From CAXBGS01 sp963975425 (GTDB lineage: Bacteria > Planctomycetota > Planctomycetia > Pirellulales > Pirellulaceae), in assembly GCA_963975425.1 (NCBI GenBank), contig CAXBGS010000001.1, forward strand, positions 434,001 through 498,000: DNA of 64,000 nt. The letters are read 5' to 3'. Of this stretch, positions 8,230-16,679 are shown in pieces. The translations under genes and the position numbers were made by a program. Within the stretch, counting starts at the first letter, position 1; each line of letters starts with the position of its first letter. Below the pieces are notes generated by a model, which was not told the origin of the DNA, did not search any database, and saw nothing but the letters and a program-made list of their open reading frames with translations.

Positions 8230-10062
8230 GTGAAGCACCGCAGTACCCGAGACGTGGTCGAAGACCTCCGAGCGGCAGGTCGGTTGATCCAGGTCGACGA
8301 CGAAGTCGATCCCTATCTGGAGATGGCCGAGATCCAAAGGCGAGTCTACGCGTCGGATGGGCCTGCGGTGCTGTTCACAAACGTACGCGGATGCAGTTTC
8401 CCGGCGGCATCGAATTTGTTTGCCTCTCTTGAACAAGCACGCTATCTATTTCGAGACACATTGGAATCGGTGCGCCGATTGATCGAGATGAAAATCGATC
8501 CGTCGGCGCTGCCTAAACGGCCCATGCGGTATGCCGGCGTACCGATGACGGCCTTGCGAATGCTGCCGCGTCGTGTTCGTTGGGGGGCCGTACAAACTCG
8601 ATCATGCGCATTGTCACAATTGCCTAACATCCAGTGCTGGCCGCGTGACGGTGGCGGTTTTGTAACGCTGCCGCAAGTGCTAAGTGACGACCCGACCGAT
8701 GCCGGAAACCTGATGCGGGTCAACTTGGGAATGTACCGAATCCAGTTGTCCGGCAACGAATATGTGACCGACCGCGAAGTTGGATTGCATTACCAGATCC
8801 ATCGCGGCATCGGTGTGCACCACCGCGCCGCGCTGGATCGCGGCGAGTCGTTGCGCGTGGCGATTACGGTGGGTGGATCGCCTGCGATGTCTTTGGCCGC
8901 CGTGATGCCGCTGCCCGAAGGATTGACGGAATTGACGTTTGCCGGCGCGCTGGCAGGACGGCGCACGCGAATGATCCGCGGTGATCATGCGCCGGTTTAT
9001 GCGGATGCTGATTTCGCCATTGTCGGCGACATTGATCCGGCTCAAACGAAACCAGAAGGCCCCTTCGGCGATCATTTAGGATATTACAGTCTGCAACACA
9101 ACTTTCCGCTGATGAACGTCAAGCATGTCTGGCACCGCGACGATGCAATCTGGCCGTTCACCGTGGTCGGGCGACCTCCGCAAGAGGACACAACGTTCGG
9201 CCAATTGATTCACGAGTTAACCGATCCGATCATTCCTTCGGTGATCCCTGGTGTGAAGGCGGTTCACGCGGTCGATGCGGCAGGTGTGCATCCGCTGTTA
9301 CTGGCGATTGGCAGTGAACGCTATATGCCCTATTTAAACTCGGCCGAGCCGCAAGAACTGTTGACTCAGGCCAGTGCGATCCTGGGTAACGGCCAACTTT
9401 CATTGGCAAAGTATTTGTGGATCACCGATGATCCATCCGGCGAACTTGACATCCACGATATTGAATCGTTCCTTCGACACATTTTGTCACGAGTTGATTG
9501 GCGCCGCGACTTGCACTTCCAAACGCAAACGACGATTGACACGCTGGACTATAGCGGGATCGGGTTCAACAAAGGATCAAAGCTGGTGATCGCAGCCACC
9601 GGATCGGCGACGCGAACACTGCCCACCGAAATCCCATCGGATCTACGTTTGCCCGATCGATTTATCAATGCCAAGATCGTGATGCCTGGCGTCTTGGCCG
9701 TTCAATCGCCGGCATGTCGCGATCCGGACGACCGCGAAATGCTTAAACAATTTGCCGAGTCAATTTCAACCGATGACCCGATCAACCAGTTTCCCATGAT
9801 CACGTTGGTCGATGACAGTGATTTTGCCGCCAGATCATTTGCAAATTGGTTGTGGGTCACGTTTACCCGCAGCAATCCGGCGGTCGATGTTGATGGTGTG
9901 GGATCAACAACCCTGCACAAACACTGGGGATGCGTTGGATCACTGGTGATCGATGCCAGGATCAAACCACACCACGCGCCGCCGCTAATCGAAGACGCGG
10001 AAACGGTTGCCAAGGTTGACGCGAGAGCGGCGCGCGGTGATGCACTTTCGAAATTCTTATAA
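8230..10062 (+). CDS. ubiD: UbiD-family decarboxylase
   Basis: About 610 residues. It has the UbiD pattern of prFMN-dependent decarboxylases, notably PEGPFGDHLGYYSLQ with the acidic residue and GDH core, and DDAIWPFTVVGRPPQED nearby. In bacteria these enzymes act in ubiquinone or menaquinone (futalosine) side pathways or on aromatic acids; the substrate cannot be told from sequence, and no UbiX flavin prenyltransferase is visible in the window. The frame is open from 8098, but the segment before 8230 does not look like protein and family members begin close to VKHRSTRDVVEDL, so the GTG at 8230 is preferred. The SDR at 10081 follows with an 18-base gap and is probably cotranscribed. Confidence 0.88.
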   Translation: MKHRSTRDVVEDLRAAGRLIQVDDEVDPYLEMAEIQRRVYASDGPAVLFTNVRGCSFPAASNLFASLEQARYLFRDTLESVRRLIEMKIDPSALPKRPMRYAGVPMTALRMLPRRVRWGAVQTRSCALSQLPNIQCWPRDGGGFVTLPQVLSDDPTDAGNLMRVNLGMYRIQLSGNEYVTDREVGLHYQIHRGIGVHHRAALDRGESLRVAITVGGSPAMSLAAVMPLPEGLTELTFAGALAGRRTRMIRGDHAPVYADADFAIVGDIDPAQTKPEGPFGDHLGYYSLQHNFPLMNVKHVWHRDDAIWPFTVVGRPPQEDTTFGQLIHELTDPIIPSVIPGVKAVHAVDAAGVHPLLLAIGSERYMPYLNSAEPQELLTQASAILGNGQLSLAKYLWITDDPSGELDIHDIESFLRHILSRVDWRRDLHFQTQTTIDTLDYSGIGFNKGSKLVIAATGSATRTLPTEIPSDLRLPDRFINAKIVMPGVLAVQSPACRDPDDREMLKQFAESISTDDPINQFPMITLVDDSDFAARSFANWLWVTFTRSNPAVDVDGVGSTTLHKHWGCVGSLVIDARIKPHHAPPLIEDAETVAKVDARAARGDALSKFL

Positions 10063-10080
10063 ACTCGAGCTGATTTTGCG

Positions 10081-10887
10081 ATGCCGTATATCCATGACGT
10101 GTTCCAACATCGGTCCCCGGTCGCTTTGATCACCGGCAGCGGTTCGCCACGCGTCGGTCGCGAGATCGCCGTCCTGCTTGCCGGGCTTGGATGCCGACTG
10201 GCGCTGCACGCCAACCACAGCATCGACGAGGCCGAAGAAGCAGCCGGTGTTATCGCTCAGGATTTTGATACCGATGTCATCGTGACTCACGGGTCGCTGG
10301 ACGATGAAACGGTCGCCGAAAAGATTGTGGCCGATACGCACGGGCACTTTGGCCGGTTGGACATCTTGGTCAATAGTGCGGCCATCTGGTCACCGACAAA
10401 ATTGGAAGAAATCTCCGCCGACGAAATGCGGCGATACCACGATGTCAACTTGATGGGTTCTTTCATGACAGCCCGCGCCGCCGGACTTCGCATGGCGGAA
10501 CAGGAAACGGGCGGTTCGATTATCAACATCGGCGACTGGGCGACCGTCCGGCCGTACATGGATCACGCCGCATACTTTCCTAGCAAAGGCGCCGTTGAAG
10601 TCATGACCCGGTCGCTCGCGGTCGAACTGGCAAGCCGCAATCGCAAGATTCGTGTCAACTGTATACAACCGGGCCCCGTCATGTTGGCCGATGATGTCAC
10701 CGATGCCCATCGCAATAAAATCGCGGCCAGCACATTGGTCGGCCAGGTTGGAACCGCTCATCATGTTGCGCACGGCGTCAAATTCTTATGCGAAAATGAC
10801 TTCGTCACCGGTGTTTGCTTGCCCATCGATGGCGGACGCAGTATCTATGCTCCCGACGGGTTGCAGGTCGGAATCAACACCGGCTGA
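10081..10887 (+). CDS. Short-chain dehydrogenase/reductase, pteridine-reductase-like
   Basis: 268 residues with a Rossmann nucleotide site TGSGSPRVGR near residues 19-28, the NAG-equivalent VNSAA near 97, and the catalytic YFPSK near residue 164 preceded by a Ser-containing strand (GGSIINIGDW). The glycine-rich motif and the following RLALHANHS resemble the FolM/PTR1 group, which reduces dihydropteridines with NADPH, but the substrate is not certain. It follows ubiD closely in the same direction and ends exactly where the convergent amidohydrolase frame ends (10887/10888), with no room for a terminator. Confidence 0.85.
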   Translation: MPYIHDVFQHRSPVALITGSGSPRVGREIAVLLAGLGCRLALHANHSIDEAEEAAGVIAQDFDTDVIVTHGSLDDETVAEKIVADTHGHFGRLDILVNSAAIWSPTKLEEISADEMRRYHDVNLMGSFMTARAAGLRMAEQETGGSIINIGDWATVRPYMDHAAYFPSKGAVEVMTRSLAVELASRNRKIRVNCIQPGPVMLADDVTDAHRNKIAASTLVGQVGTAHHVAHGVKFLCENDFVTGVCLPIDGGRSIYAPDGLQVGINTG

Positions 10888-12084
10888 TTAAGTTATTTCG
10901 TGATGCAACAGTGGCACGTATTCGCAGGTCGCCAGCGATGGCCACAGTTGCTCGACCCGTGTTGCCGATGTCGCGACGGTACCCAAACCGGGACGACATC
11001 CCGCAGCGATACGACCGAACTGGCTCAGACCGAGCGCTTCGGCGCCGTTGAATGTCGCCATCGCCAACACCTGGTCCGGCGGCAAATCGCCACGATGGTT
11101 CAGCAAGTGCTGCACTTCCTTCCACAAACACAAATCTGGATTACTCGCTCGTGAATCCGTACCCAACGCAACCCGGATTCCTCGCTTGATCAGTTGCCCC
11201 ACCGGATGCGGTGGATAGTCAAAAAAAGCGTGCGTCCGAGGACAATAGACGACCGACAAATTCGGGTGTGACGCGACACGTTCGATTTCGCTGTCTTGCA
11301 AATCATTCCCGTGGACCAATAGCGCACGCGGTGCCTGGGCAAGTGTGTCGATCAATGGACCGAAACCTTCACCTGCCCAGGGAAACAAATCGTCACGCCA
11401 GACGCCCATTCGTTTCAGCGCGTCGGCGATTCGCCCGGTTCCCTCTGAGATCAGTTCTCGTTCATCAGCAGATTCGGCGACATGCATGGCCACCGGTCGC
11501 CCCATCGACGACGCTTGTTGAACACAGCGGCACACCAAGTCAGCCGTCGTCGAATACGGTGAGTGCGGACTCCACGCGCCGTGCCGATGTGCAAGATTGT
11601 GATCGACCGCGGCTTGATATCGATCTTGCGCACGCGATTCGCTCAATCCCAAGACTTCAGCGAATGTGACCAGTGTGGGGCCGGCGGAAATATCGGGGTA
11701 CTCGCATGGCGGCGTCGTGATTTCGCCGATCAACCGGACACCTGCATCACGTGATTGCGTCAGCCCGGCGACGATTGATTTCTGTTTCTGCTCGGGCGTC
11801 GTGGCGCCTCGGGCCGAGACGACTTCTGCGATCCAATCACTTAACGCAATGCCGACGTGACCGATTGGATGCCGGCAATCAGAGAATTCAAGGTGCGTAT
11901 GCGCGTTGACGAGTCCGGGCAGCAATGCGACGTCGCCTAAATCAATCGCCGCTGAAGGAGGAACGCCTCGATTCACTTCGACGACCTCTTCCCCTGCCAC
12001 GCGAACCCATCCACGATGAATGGGATCGCCCACCATGGGAACGACCCAACGGGCGGCAAGAACTCGAGTTTGATCGATTGTCAT
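10888..12084 (-). CDS. Amidohydrolase, TRZ/ATZ (SsnA/MtaD-like) family
   Basis: 398 residues. The metal site NAHTHLEFSD (His about 62 and 64) and later PHSPYSTTADL, MHVAESADE and the GTDSRASNPDL Asp are the ligands of the cytosine/adenosine/S-adenosylhomocysteine deaminase and chlorohydrolase group. The likely reaction is hydrolytic deamination of a purine-like or related compound; the exact substrate is unknown. Its ATG at 12084-12082 overlaps the ATG of the divergent glycosylase gene (12083-12085) in the tetranucleotide CATG, so each promoter must lie inside the other gene. The start is well supported because the protein begins as the family does, with a short beta-strand domain. Confidence 0.85.
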   Translation of the reverse strand: MTIDQTRVLAARWVVPMVGDPIHRGWVRVAGEEVVEVNRGVPPSAAIDLGDVALLPGLVNAHTHLEFSDCRHPIGHVGIALSDWIAEVVSARGATTPEQKQKSIVAGLTQSRDAGVRLIGEITTPPCEYPDISAGPTLVTFAEVLGLSESRAQDRYQAAVDHNLAHRHGAWSPHSPYSTTADLVCRCVQQASSMGRPVAMHVAESADERELISEGTGRIADALKRMGVWRDDLFPWAGEGFGPLIDTLAQAPRALLVHGNDLQDSEIERVASHPNLSVVYCPRTHAFFDYPPHPVGQLIKRGIRVALGTDSRASNPDLCLWKEVQHLLNHRGDLPPDQVLAMATFNGAEALGLSQFGRIAAGCRPGLGTVATSATRVEQLWPSLATCEYVPLLHHEIT

Positions 12085-12688
12085 GAAACTTCCTGCGAAA
12101 CGTAACCGATTACCGCGATCATTCTATGATCGCTCACCCGAACAAGTCGCTCGGCAACTACTGGGCAAAGCACTTGTACGGCAAATTGACGGCGAATGGG
12201 TTGGCGGCCTGATCGTCGAAACGGAAGCCTATTTGGCCCAGCGTGATCTGGCCAGCCATAGCTCGCGGGGCCAAACAATCAGCAATGCCGCCATGTTCGG
12301 GCCACCAGGAACACTTTACGTCTATCCGATTCACGCGAAGTACTGCATGAATGCCGTCACCGAAAAGGCCGGACGCGGCAGCGCTGTTCTGATTCGAGCT
12401 TTGGAACCCATTTGGGGTGTTGATCGAATGAAACAGAACCGCGGACTGGATGACCCCAGGCGTCTGACACGTGGACCGGCAATGTTGTGTCAAGCATTAG
12501 CGGTCGACCGAGATGATGATCACAAAGATTTGACGCGTGATCGCGAAATCATGATTGCCGAGACACACGCTAACTCCGATGTCAAAGTACGAGCGACGCC
12601 AAGAATCGGGATCAGTCGAGCACAGCAACTTCGCTTGAGGTTTGTGGTGACCGACAACATGTACGTCAGCGGGCCCAAAATACAGTGA
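12083..12688 (+). CDS. 3-methyladenine DNA glycosylase (AAG/MPG type)
   Basis: 201 residues. It shows the AAG-fold pattern: FYDRSPEQVARQLLGKALVR at the N-terminus, a catalytic Glu in GLIVETEAY, then SHSSRGQT, NAAMFGPPGTLYVYPIH and GSAVLIRALEP. The enzyme removes alkylated and deaminated purines from DNA to start base excision repair. Length is normal for bacterial members. It starts at an ATG that overlaps the divergent amidohydrolase ATG. The stop is a TGA at 12686-12688, followed by a non-coding stretch of about 277 bases. Confidence 0.93.
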   Translation: MKLPAKRNRLPRSFYDRSPEQVARQLLGKALVRQIDGEWVGGLIVETEAYLAQRDLASHSSRGQTISNAAMFGPPGTLYVYPIHAKYCMNAVTEKAGRGSAVLIRALEPIWGVDRMKQNRGLDDPRRLTRGPAMLCQALAVDRDDDHKDLTRDREIMIAETHANSDVKVRATPRIGISRAQQLRLRFVVTDNMYVSGPKIQ

Positions 12689-12965
12689 AGTGCGGTGAGC
12701 CATAAGCGGCGTGGCACCAACTTGCCAAAGCAGCACGACAAGTGAGGTGATCAAAACCCCCAAAGCAGACTCGGTTGCGGCCTCGCCATCACGCGATTGA
12801 AGTCGCCAATGAAGGCTAAAGCCTGTGATGCCAACCACCACTTTTTTCGTACATCGGTGAGGCGTCGACAACAAGATAATTTACCGGCCCAAACTTTGCG
12901 GTATATCTTTGCGGTACACCTTGGCGGTACGTTCGGTGGGCGATGCACGACGATAGAGAAACACG
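12689..12965. other. Intergenic stretch with a small palindrome, no gene seen
   Basis: No convincing gene is present. It holds the 10-bp palindrome GGCTAAAGCC inside GAAGGCTAAAGCCTGTGATG near 12807-12828, and a partly repeated GCGGTATATCTTTGCGGTAC segment near 12898-12917. An 86-codon frame starting at 12797 runs into the next gene out of frame and looks like a shadow. Confidence 0.4.
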
Positions 12966-13532
12966 ATGCCGACTCGAACTCTAATCTTGATACCCGGATT
13001 CATGTCGCCGGCATGGATGATGATTCCGCTGCAACGTTACTTACGAACCGATTTTGACCGTATTATCCGCTGGGACTACCCACGCGTCTTCAGCGATCTC
13101 GACGTTGTGACACAGTCGCTTGCTCGAACGATCGACGAGACCGATGACCACGTTTCGATTGTCGCTCACAGCTTTGGGGACTGGATCGTACGGTCGGCGC
13201 TCGCACATACCGACCACCGTGACTTTCATCGGCTCGTTTCGGTCTGTCCAGTGACCACTGCGGTCCCGCTTGCCAGGCGAATGGCGCCGATTGTTGGTCG
13301 ATTGGCGAGCGAATTGAATGTAATGGCGTCCGTTGATCGCGCAGAGTTATCGATTCCCGACCACTTGGTGATCGACCGTTCGGTGATCTGGGCAAAGCTG
13401 GAAACCCTCGTTCGACAGCAGATCACGAGCACCCGGCCCATTCGCGAGCGAGAGGTTTGGGCGACCCATAATTCCGTGCTATTTCAACCCAATGGTTGGC
13501 GATGCATCCGACATGAATTGCTTATTACCTAG
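12966..13532 (+). CDS. Alpha/beta hydrolase
   Basis: 188 residues, small for the fold. The start MPTRTLILIPGFMSP carries the oxyanion-hole segment, and VSIVAHSFGDWIV around residue 62 is the nucleophile elbow (Ser in AHSFGD). A late His in WATHNSVLFQP is a candidate for the catalytic His, and an Asp lies between. This resembles compact esterase/lipase-like or PGAP1-like hydrolases; the substrate is unknown. It stands alone between intergenic stretches. Confidence 0.72.
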   Translation: MPTRTLILIPGFMSPAWMMIPLQRYLRTDFDRIIRWDYPRVFSDLDVVTQSLARTIDETDDHVSIVAHSFGDWIVRSALAHTDHRDFHRLVSVCPVTTAVPLARRMAPIVGRLASELNVMASVDRAELSIPDHLVIDRSVIWAKLETLVRQQITSTRPIREREVWATHNSVLFQPNGWRCIRHELLIT

Positions 13533-13755
13533 CTTGGCACGCGGATTGCCTTATTCGCAAATCGCCTTATCCGCGAAAAGTTGCGGACACGCACAACAGC
13601 CTTTCTGTCAGGCCGTCACGATCGCGCAAACGCATCAGACGACGCCGCACCGACAGTGACGGCAGATTCGGGATGAGTTTGTTCATCCGCCATTTCAAAC
13701 TCGTCCGCGGCCGATCGTTCCGTCCGCTGACTACGCGACAACAAAGCGAATCATC

Positions 13756-14937
13756 ATGAGAGTTACAGCCGGATCGGATTGGCATGATCACTTCAAGCAC
13801 TGGTTGACTCGAACCGCATCCGCAACGGATGACGTCATTGATGCGGGCATCCGTCGCATCCGGAAACGTCTCGGCCGCGAGGGAATCCCCAAGATCCAAC
13901 CGTACATGGGTTATGCGTCTGCGGACACGGTCCATTTGCATGGTCGCGTCCTCACGAATCCGCCAATCAATCCGGATTTTGATAACGACCGATGGTTCGA
14001 AAATCTCACGCTTACGATCCAGCGTCTCGCCAGCGACGAAGTTCCTGGCGTCGACATCGAAGCCACATTCGGCGGACAAAACGCGGTCACCACCAGCGAT
14101 GCGGAAGGCTACTTCCACGTGACTTTACCACGACACCGCCCTCTTGAAGATTCCTTATGGGACACTGCAAGCCTTCGGATCGTCGGTCATCGACAAGGTC
14201 AACGGCAACTTCATCGAACAACTTGCCGTGTGTTAGCCGTGCCTGCGGATGCTAAATACGCCATCATTAGTGACGTTGACGACACGATCTTGCATACCGG
14301 AGCAACGGATCTCGCAACGATGGCGAAGTTGACATTTTTTGGAAACGCTCGGACACGTGCGCCTCTCGATGGAGTCGCCAAACTGTACGAGCATATGCAA
14401 GGCTATCCCAATGGCGATCCATGCAACCCTATCTTCTATATTTCCAGCTCACCATGGAACCTATACGACCTGCTAGAAGACTTCCTTGAATTGAACGCAA
14501 TCCCTCGAGGCCCCTTGCTGCTACGAGACCTCGGATTTGATGACAACAAATTTTTGCAATCGGGCCATGATCACAAGCTTGACAAAGCAAGACGCCTTAT
14601 CAAAACATTTAGCCACTTGCCGTTCATTCTGGTCGGCGATTCGGGACAGGAGGATGCCAGATTGTACGCAACCGCAGCGACCGAATTCCCCGATCGCATT
14701 GCGGGAATCTTCATTCGCGACATCACCCCCAATTTCGCCAGCGATCATGACGCCCGGGTGGATCAATACGTCTCTCAAGCAGCAAACGTTGGAGTCCCGA
14801 TGTATCTGGTCCAAGACAGTGTCGAGGCGGCAGACCTGGCCATCGAACACGCTTGGCTGTCGCCCGCAGCACGAGACGAAATCGTTGCGGCTACAAGGCG
14901 TGACACCAAACGCACCGATGGCGTGTTGCAGCCGTAA
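13756..14937 (+). CDS. App1-type phosphatidate phosphatase (DUF2183)
   Basis: 393 residues. The C-terminal half carries the HAD-like App1 core: SDVDDTILHTGATDL (DxDxT near residues 174-178), NPIFYISSSPWNLYDLLEDF as motif II, and ILVGDSGQEDARLYA as the acidic motif. The N-terminal part, with ATFGGQNAVTTSDAEGYFHV, looks like a beta-sandwich accessory domain. Yeast App1 is a Mg-dependent phosphatidate phosphatase; bacterial members are poorly studied, so lipid phosphatase activity is an inference from family. The gene converges with the reductase gene at 14992. Confidence 0.88.
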   Translation: MRVTAGSDWHDHFKHWLTRTASATDDVIDAGIRRIRKRLGREGIPKIQPYMGYASADTVHLHGRVLTNPPINPDFDNDRWFENLTLTIQRLASDEVPGVDIEATFGGQNAVTTSDAEGYFHVTLPRHRPLEDSLWDTASLRIVGHRQGQRQLHRTTCRVLAVPADAKYAIISDVDDTILHTGATDLATMAKLTFFGNARTRAPLDGVAKLYEHMQGYPNGDPCNPIFYISSSPWNLYDLLEDFLELNAIPRGPLLLRDLGFDDNKFLQSGHDHKLDKARRLIKTFSHLPFILVGDSGQEDARLYATAATEFPDRIAGIFIRDITPNFASDHDARVDQYVSQAANVGVPMYLVQDSVEAADLAIEHAWLSPAARDEIVAATRRDTKRTDGVLQP

Positions 14938-14963
14938 TCCACCTGTCCCACAACGGAAACCAA

Positions 14964-14980
14964 GCGAGGATAAACCTCGC
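14964..14980. terminator. Hairpin between convergent genes
   Basis: GCGAGG / CCTCGC, a 6-bp stem with an ATAAA loop, lies in the 54-base gap between the convergent App1 and CysJ-like genes. It reads as a hairpin on either strand. No T-run follows, so terminator function is only suggested by position. Confidence 0.3.
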
Positions 14981-14991
14981 GACACTAGCGA

Positions 14992-16590
14992 TCAGTAAAC
15001 GTCACGAACATAGCGATGTTCTTTCGACATCGTTTCGACGAATGCAATCGCATCTGTTTCGTCCATACCGCCTTGTTCGGCAACAATCTGTTTCAGTGCT
15101 CGATCGACATCGCTGGCCATTCTTGAAGCGTCGCCGCACACAAAGAAGCACGCGCCGTCTTGCAGCCACTGCCACAACTCGGCCGCGTTTTCTCGCATAC
15201 GATCTTGAACATACACCTTTTGGTCACCGTCGCGGCTGAACGCTACGTCCAATCGGGTTAACAGCCCACTTTCCCGGTACGCCTGAAGTTCATCTTCGTA
15301 TAGAAAATCCAGGGACTGTCGTTGATCACCGAAGAACAACCAGTTCTTACCGCTGGATGACGTTGCCTCACGTTCTTGTAGGAAAGCCATGAACGGCGCG
15401 ATCCCGGTACCGGGCCCGACCATGATGATTGGCTTGTTTGTATCTTCAGGTACGGTAAATCCACCGTGGTTCGCTTGAGGAAAGACACGAACCGTTGCTC
15501 CTTGATCGAGCCGATCGGCCAACATCGTACTGGCGACACCTTTGCGGAGTCGACCGTCCCGCTCATAGCAGACTTTGCCGACCGTCAAGTGAACTTGCTC
15601 GCCCACTTTCTTCATGCTGCTGGCGATCGAATAGAGCCTTGGGTTCAATGGCTCAAGCGTCTCAATCACTTCAGTCGCGGTCAACGTCGAACAGCTGCCT
15701 TTTTCCAGAATATCAAGGACATCCACGCCTTCGGGAACACCGTCCTCTAACATTTCGGTCAACGTTTGCTTGGCCTCGGGATCGATAGCCTGCGCAAGCA
15801 CTAACTCGAGCAATTCGTCCGATGGATCTCTTAGGCAACAGTCCTCGCAGAGCGCCTCGCGAAGCGGTTTATTGTTACCCAGCGGAGTTTGAACCGGGAC
15901 ATTGGGGTCGGCAGCAATGCGATCGATGATCATCGCGGCCAGTTCGCCACAATTGGTCGGATACACGCCCAGGGCATCACCGACATGGTACGTCAGGTCC
16001 GATCCTGAAAGATCAATCACGACATGACGTGTATCTTTCGCAGACCCCTCACGGTTCAGGGGCCTGGATTCGATTAGCTTGGCCTCCAGTGGATTTTGTC
16101 GTGACCACCCCGTCGGCTTGGCCGATGTGCCGTTGGTGGATGGCTTTCCGTTGACATCACCGCCGCCTTCCTTTAGCAGCTTTTTGATCATCTGTTTGGT
16201 CTCTTTGCCGCCGGGGCTGCAAAGCGTCAAGTTAGATTCTTCACCCGACGCGATCGCGTCGCTGTAAGTTTCGCAGAGGTAACCACAGGACCCACAATCC
16301 AGTTGTGCCATCGCTGCCATCAACCGCCGATTCAACGGCTTGCCGTCAGCCATTTCCATCCGGTCAACGATCGGCAGCGCCGAATCGTGCCACGGAAAGT
16401 CCTCTTCGTCGGATTCATCCGTCGACGGACCGATAGTCTCAGTAACGATCCCCGCGGCGGCGATCGCTTCACCAGGTGCCATACCGGGCTGGATTCCCAT
16501 CAGGCCCGAAAAGAAGCCGTTCAGCCAAGCTCGCTGTTCTTGCGAGAAGGGTGCCGAATCTGGAATGAAGCTACTCATAGATTTTTTCAA
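14992..16590 (-). CDS. CysJ-like NADPH/FAD reductase with RnfB-type Fe-S domain
   Basis: 532 residues. An N-terminal motif (FSQEQRAWLNGFFSG, about residues 15-29) is followed by a Cys cluster (CGSCGYLCETYSDAI... then C-SPGG, about 96-125) that matches the RnfB-type 4Fe-4S domain (PF04060 pattern). The rest is the FAD- and NADPH-binding part of sulfite reductase flavoprotein: RLYSIASS (FAD), GVASTMLADRL, MVGPGTGIAPFMAF and the C-terminal aromatic VRDVY. There is no flavodoxin domain, so electrons probably go NADPH to FAD to the Fe-S centre. It lies 89 bases after nirA, and its likely role is to feed nitrite reductase rather than sulfite reductase, given the nitrate operon. Confidence 0.85.
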   Translation of the reverse strand: MKKSMSSFIPDSAPFSQEQRAWLNGFFSGLMGIQPGMAPGEAIAAAGIVTETIGPSTDESDEEDFPWHDSALPIVDRMEMADGKPLNRRLMAAMAQLDCGSCGYLCETYSDAIASGEESNLTLCSPGGKETKQMIKKLLKEGGGDVNGKPSTNGTSAKPTGWSRQNPLEAKLIESRPLNREGSAKDTRHVVIDLSGSDLTYHVGDALGVYPTNCGELAAMIIDRIAADPNVPVQTPLGNNKPLREALCEDCCLRDPSDELLELVLAQAIDPEAKQTLTEMLEDGVPEGVDVLDILEKGSCSTLTATEVIETLEPLNPRLYSIASSMKKVGEQVHLTVGKVCYERDGRLRKGVASTMLADRLDQGATVRVFPQANHGGFTVPEDTNKPIIMVGPGTGIAPFMAFLQEREATSSSGKNWLFFGDQRQSLDFLYEDELQAYRESGLLTRLDVAFSRDGDQKVYVQDRMRENAAELWQWLQDGACFFVCGDASRMASDVDRALKQIVAEQGGMDETDAIAFVETMSKEHRYVRDVY

Positions 16591-16679
16591 GTCTTATCGG
16601 TTTAGCAGATTTAATAGTTTCTAAGGCTAAAACAATCCGTGCAGAGGCCTAAACTCTTCGTTTCCGTTTTACGATTTCC

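Noticed and set aside
12797..13057. 86-codon frame before the alpha/beta hydrolase
   Set aside because: Overlaps the hydrolase start in another frame and has no family pattern.
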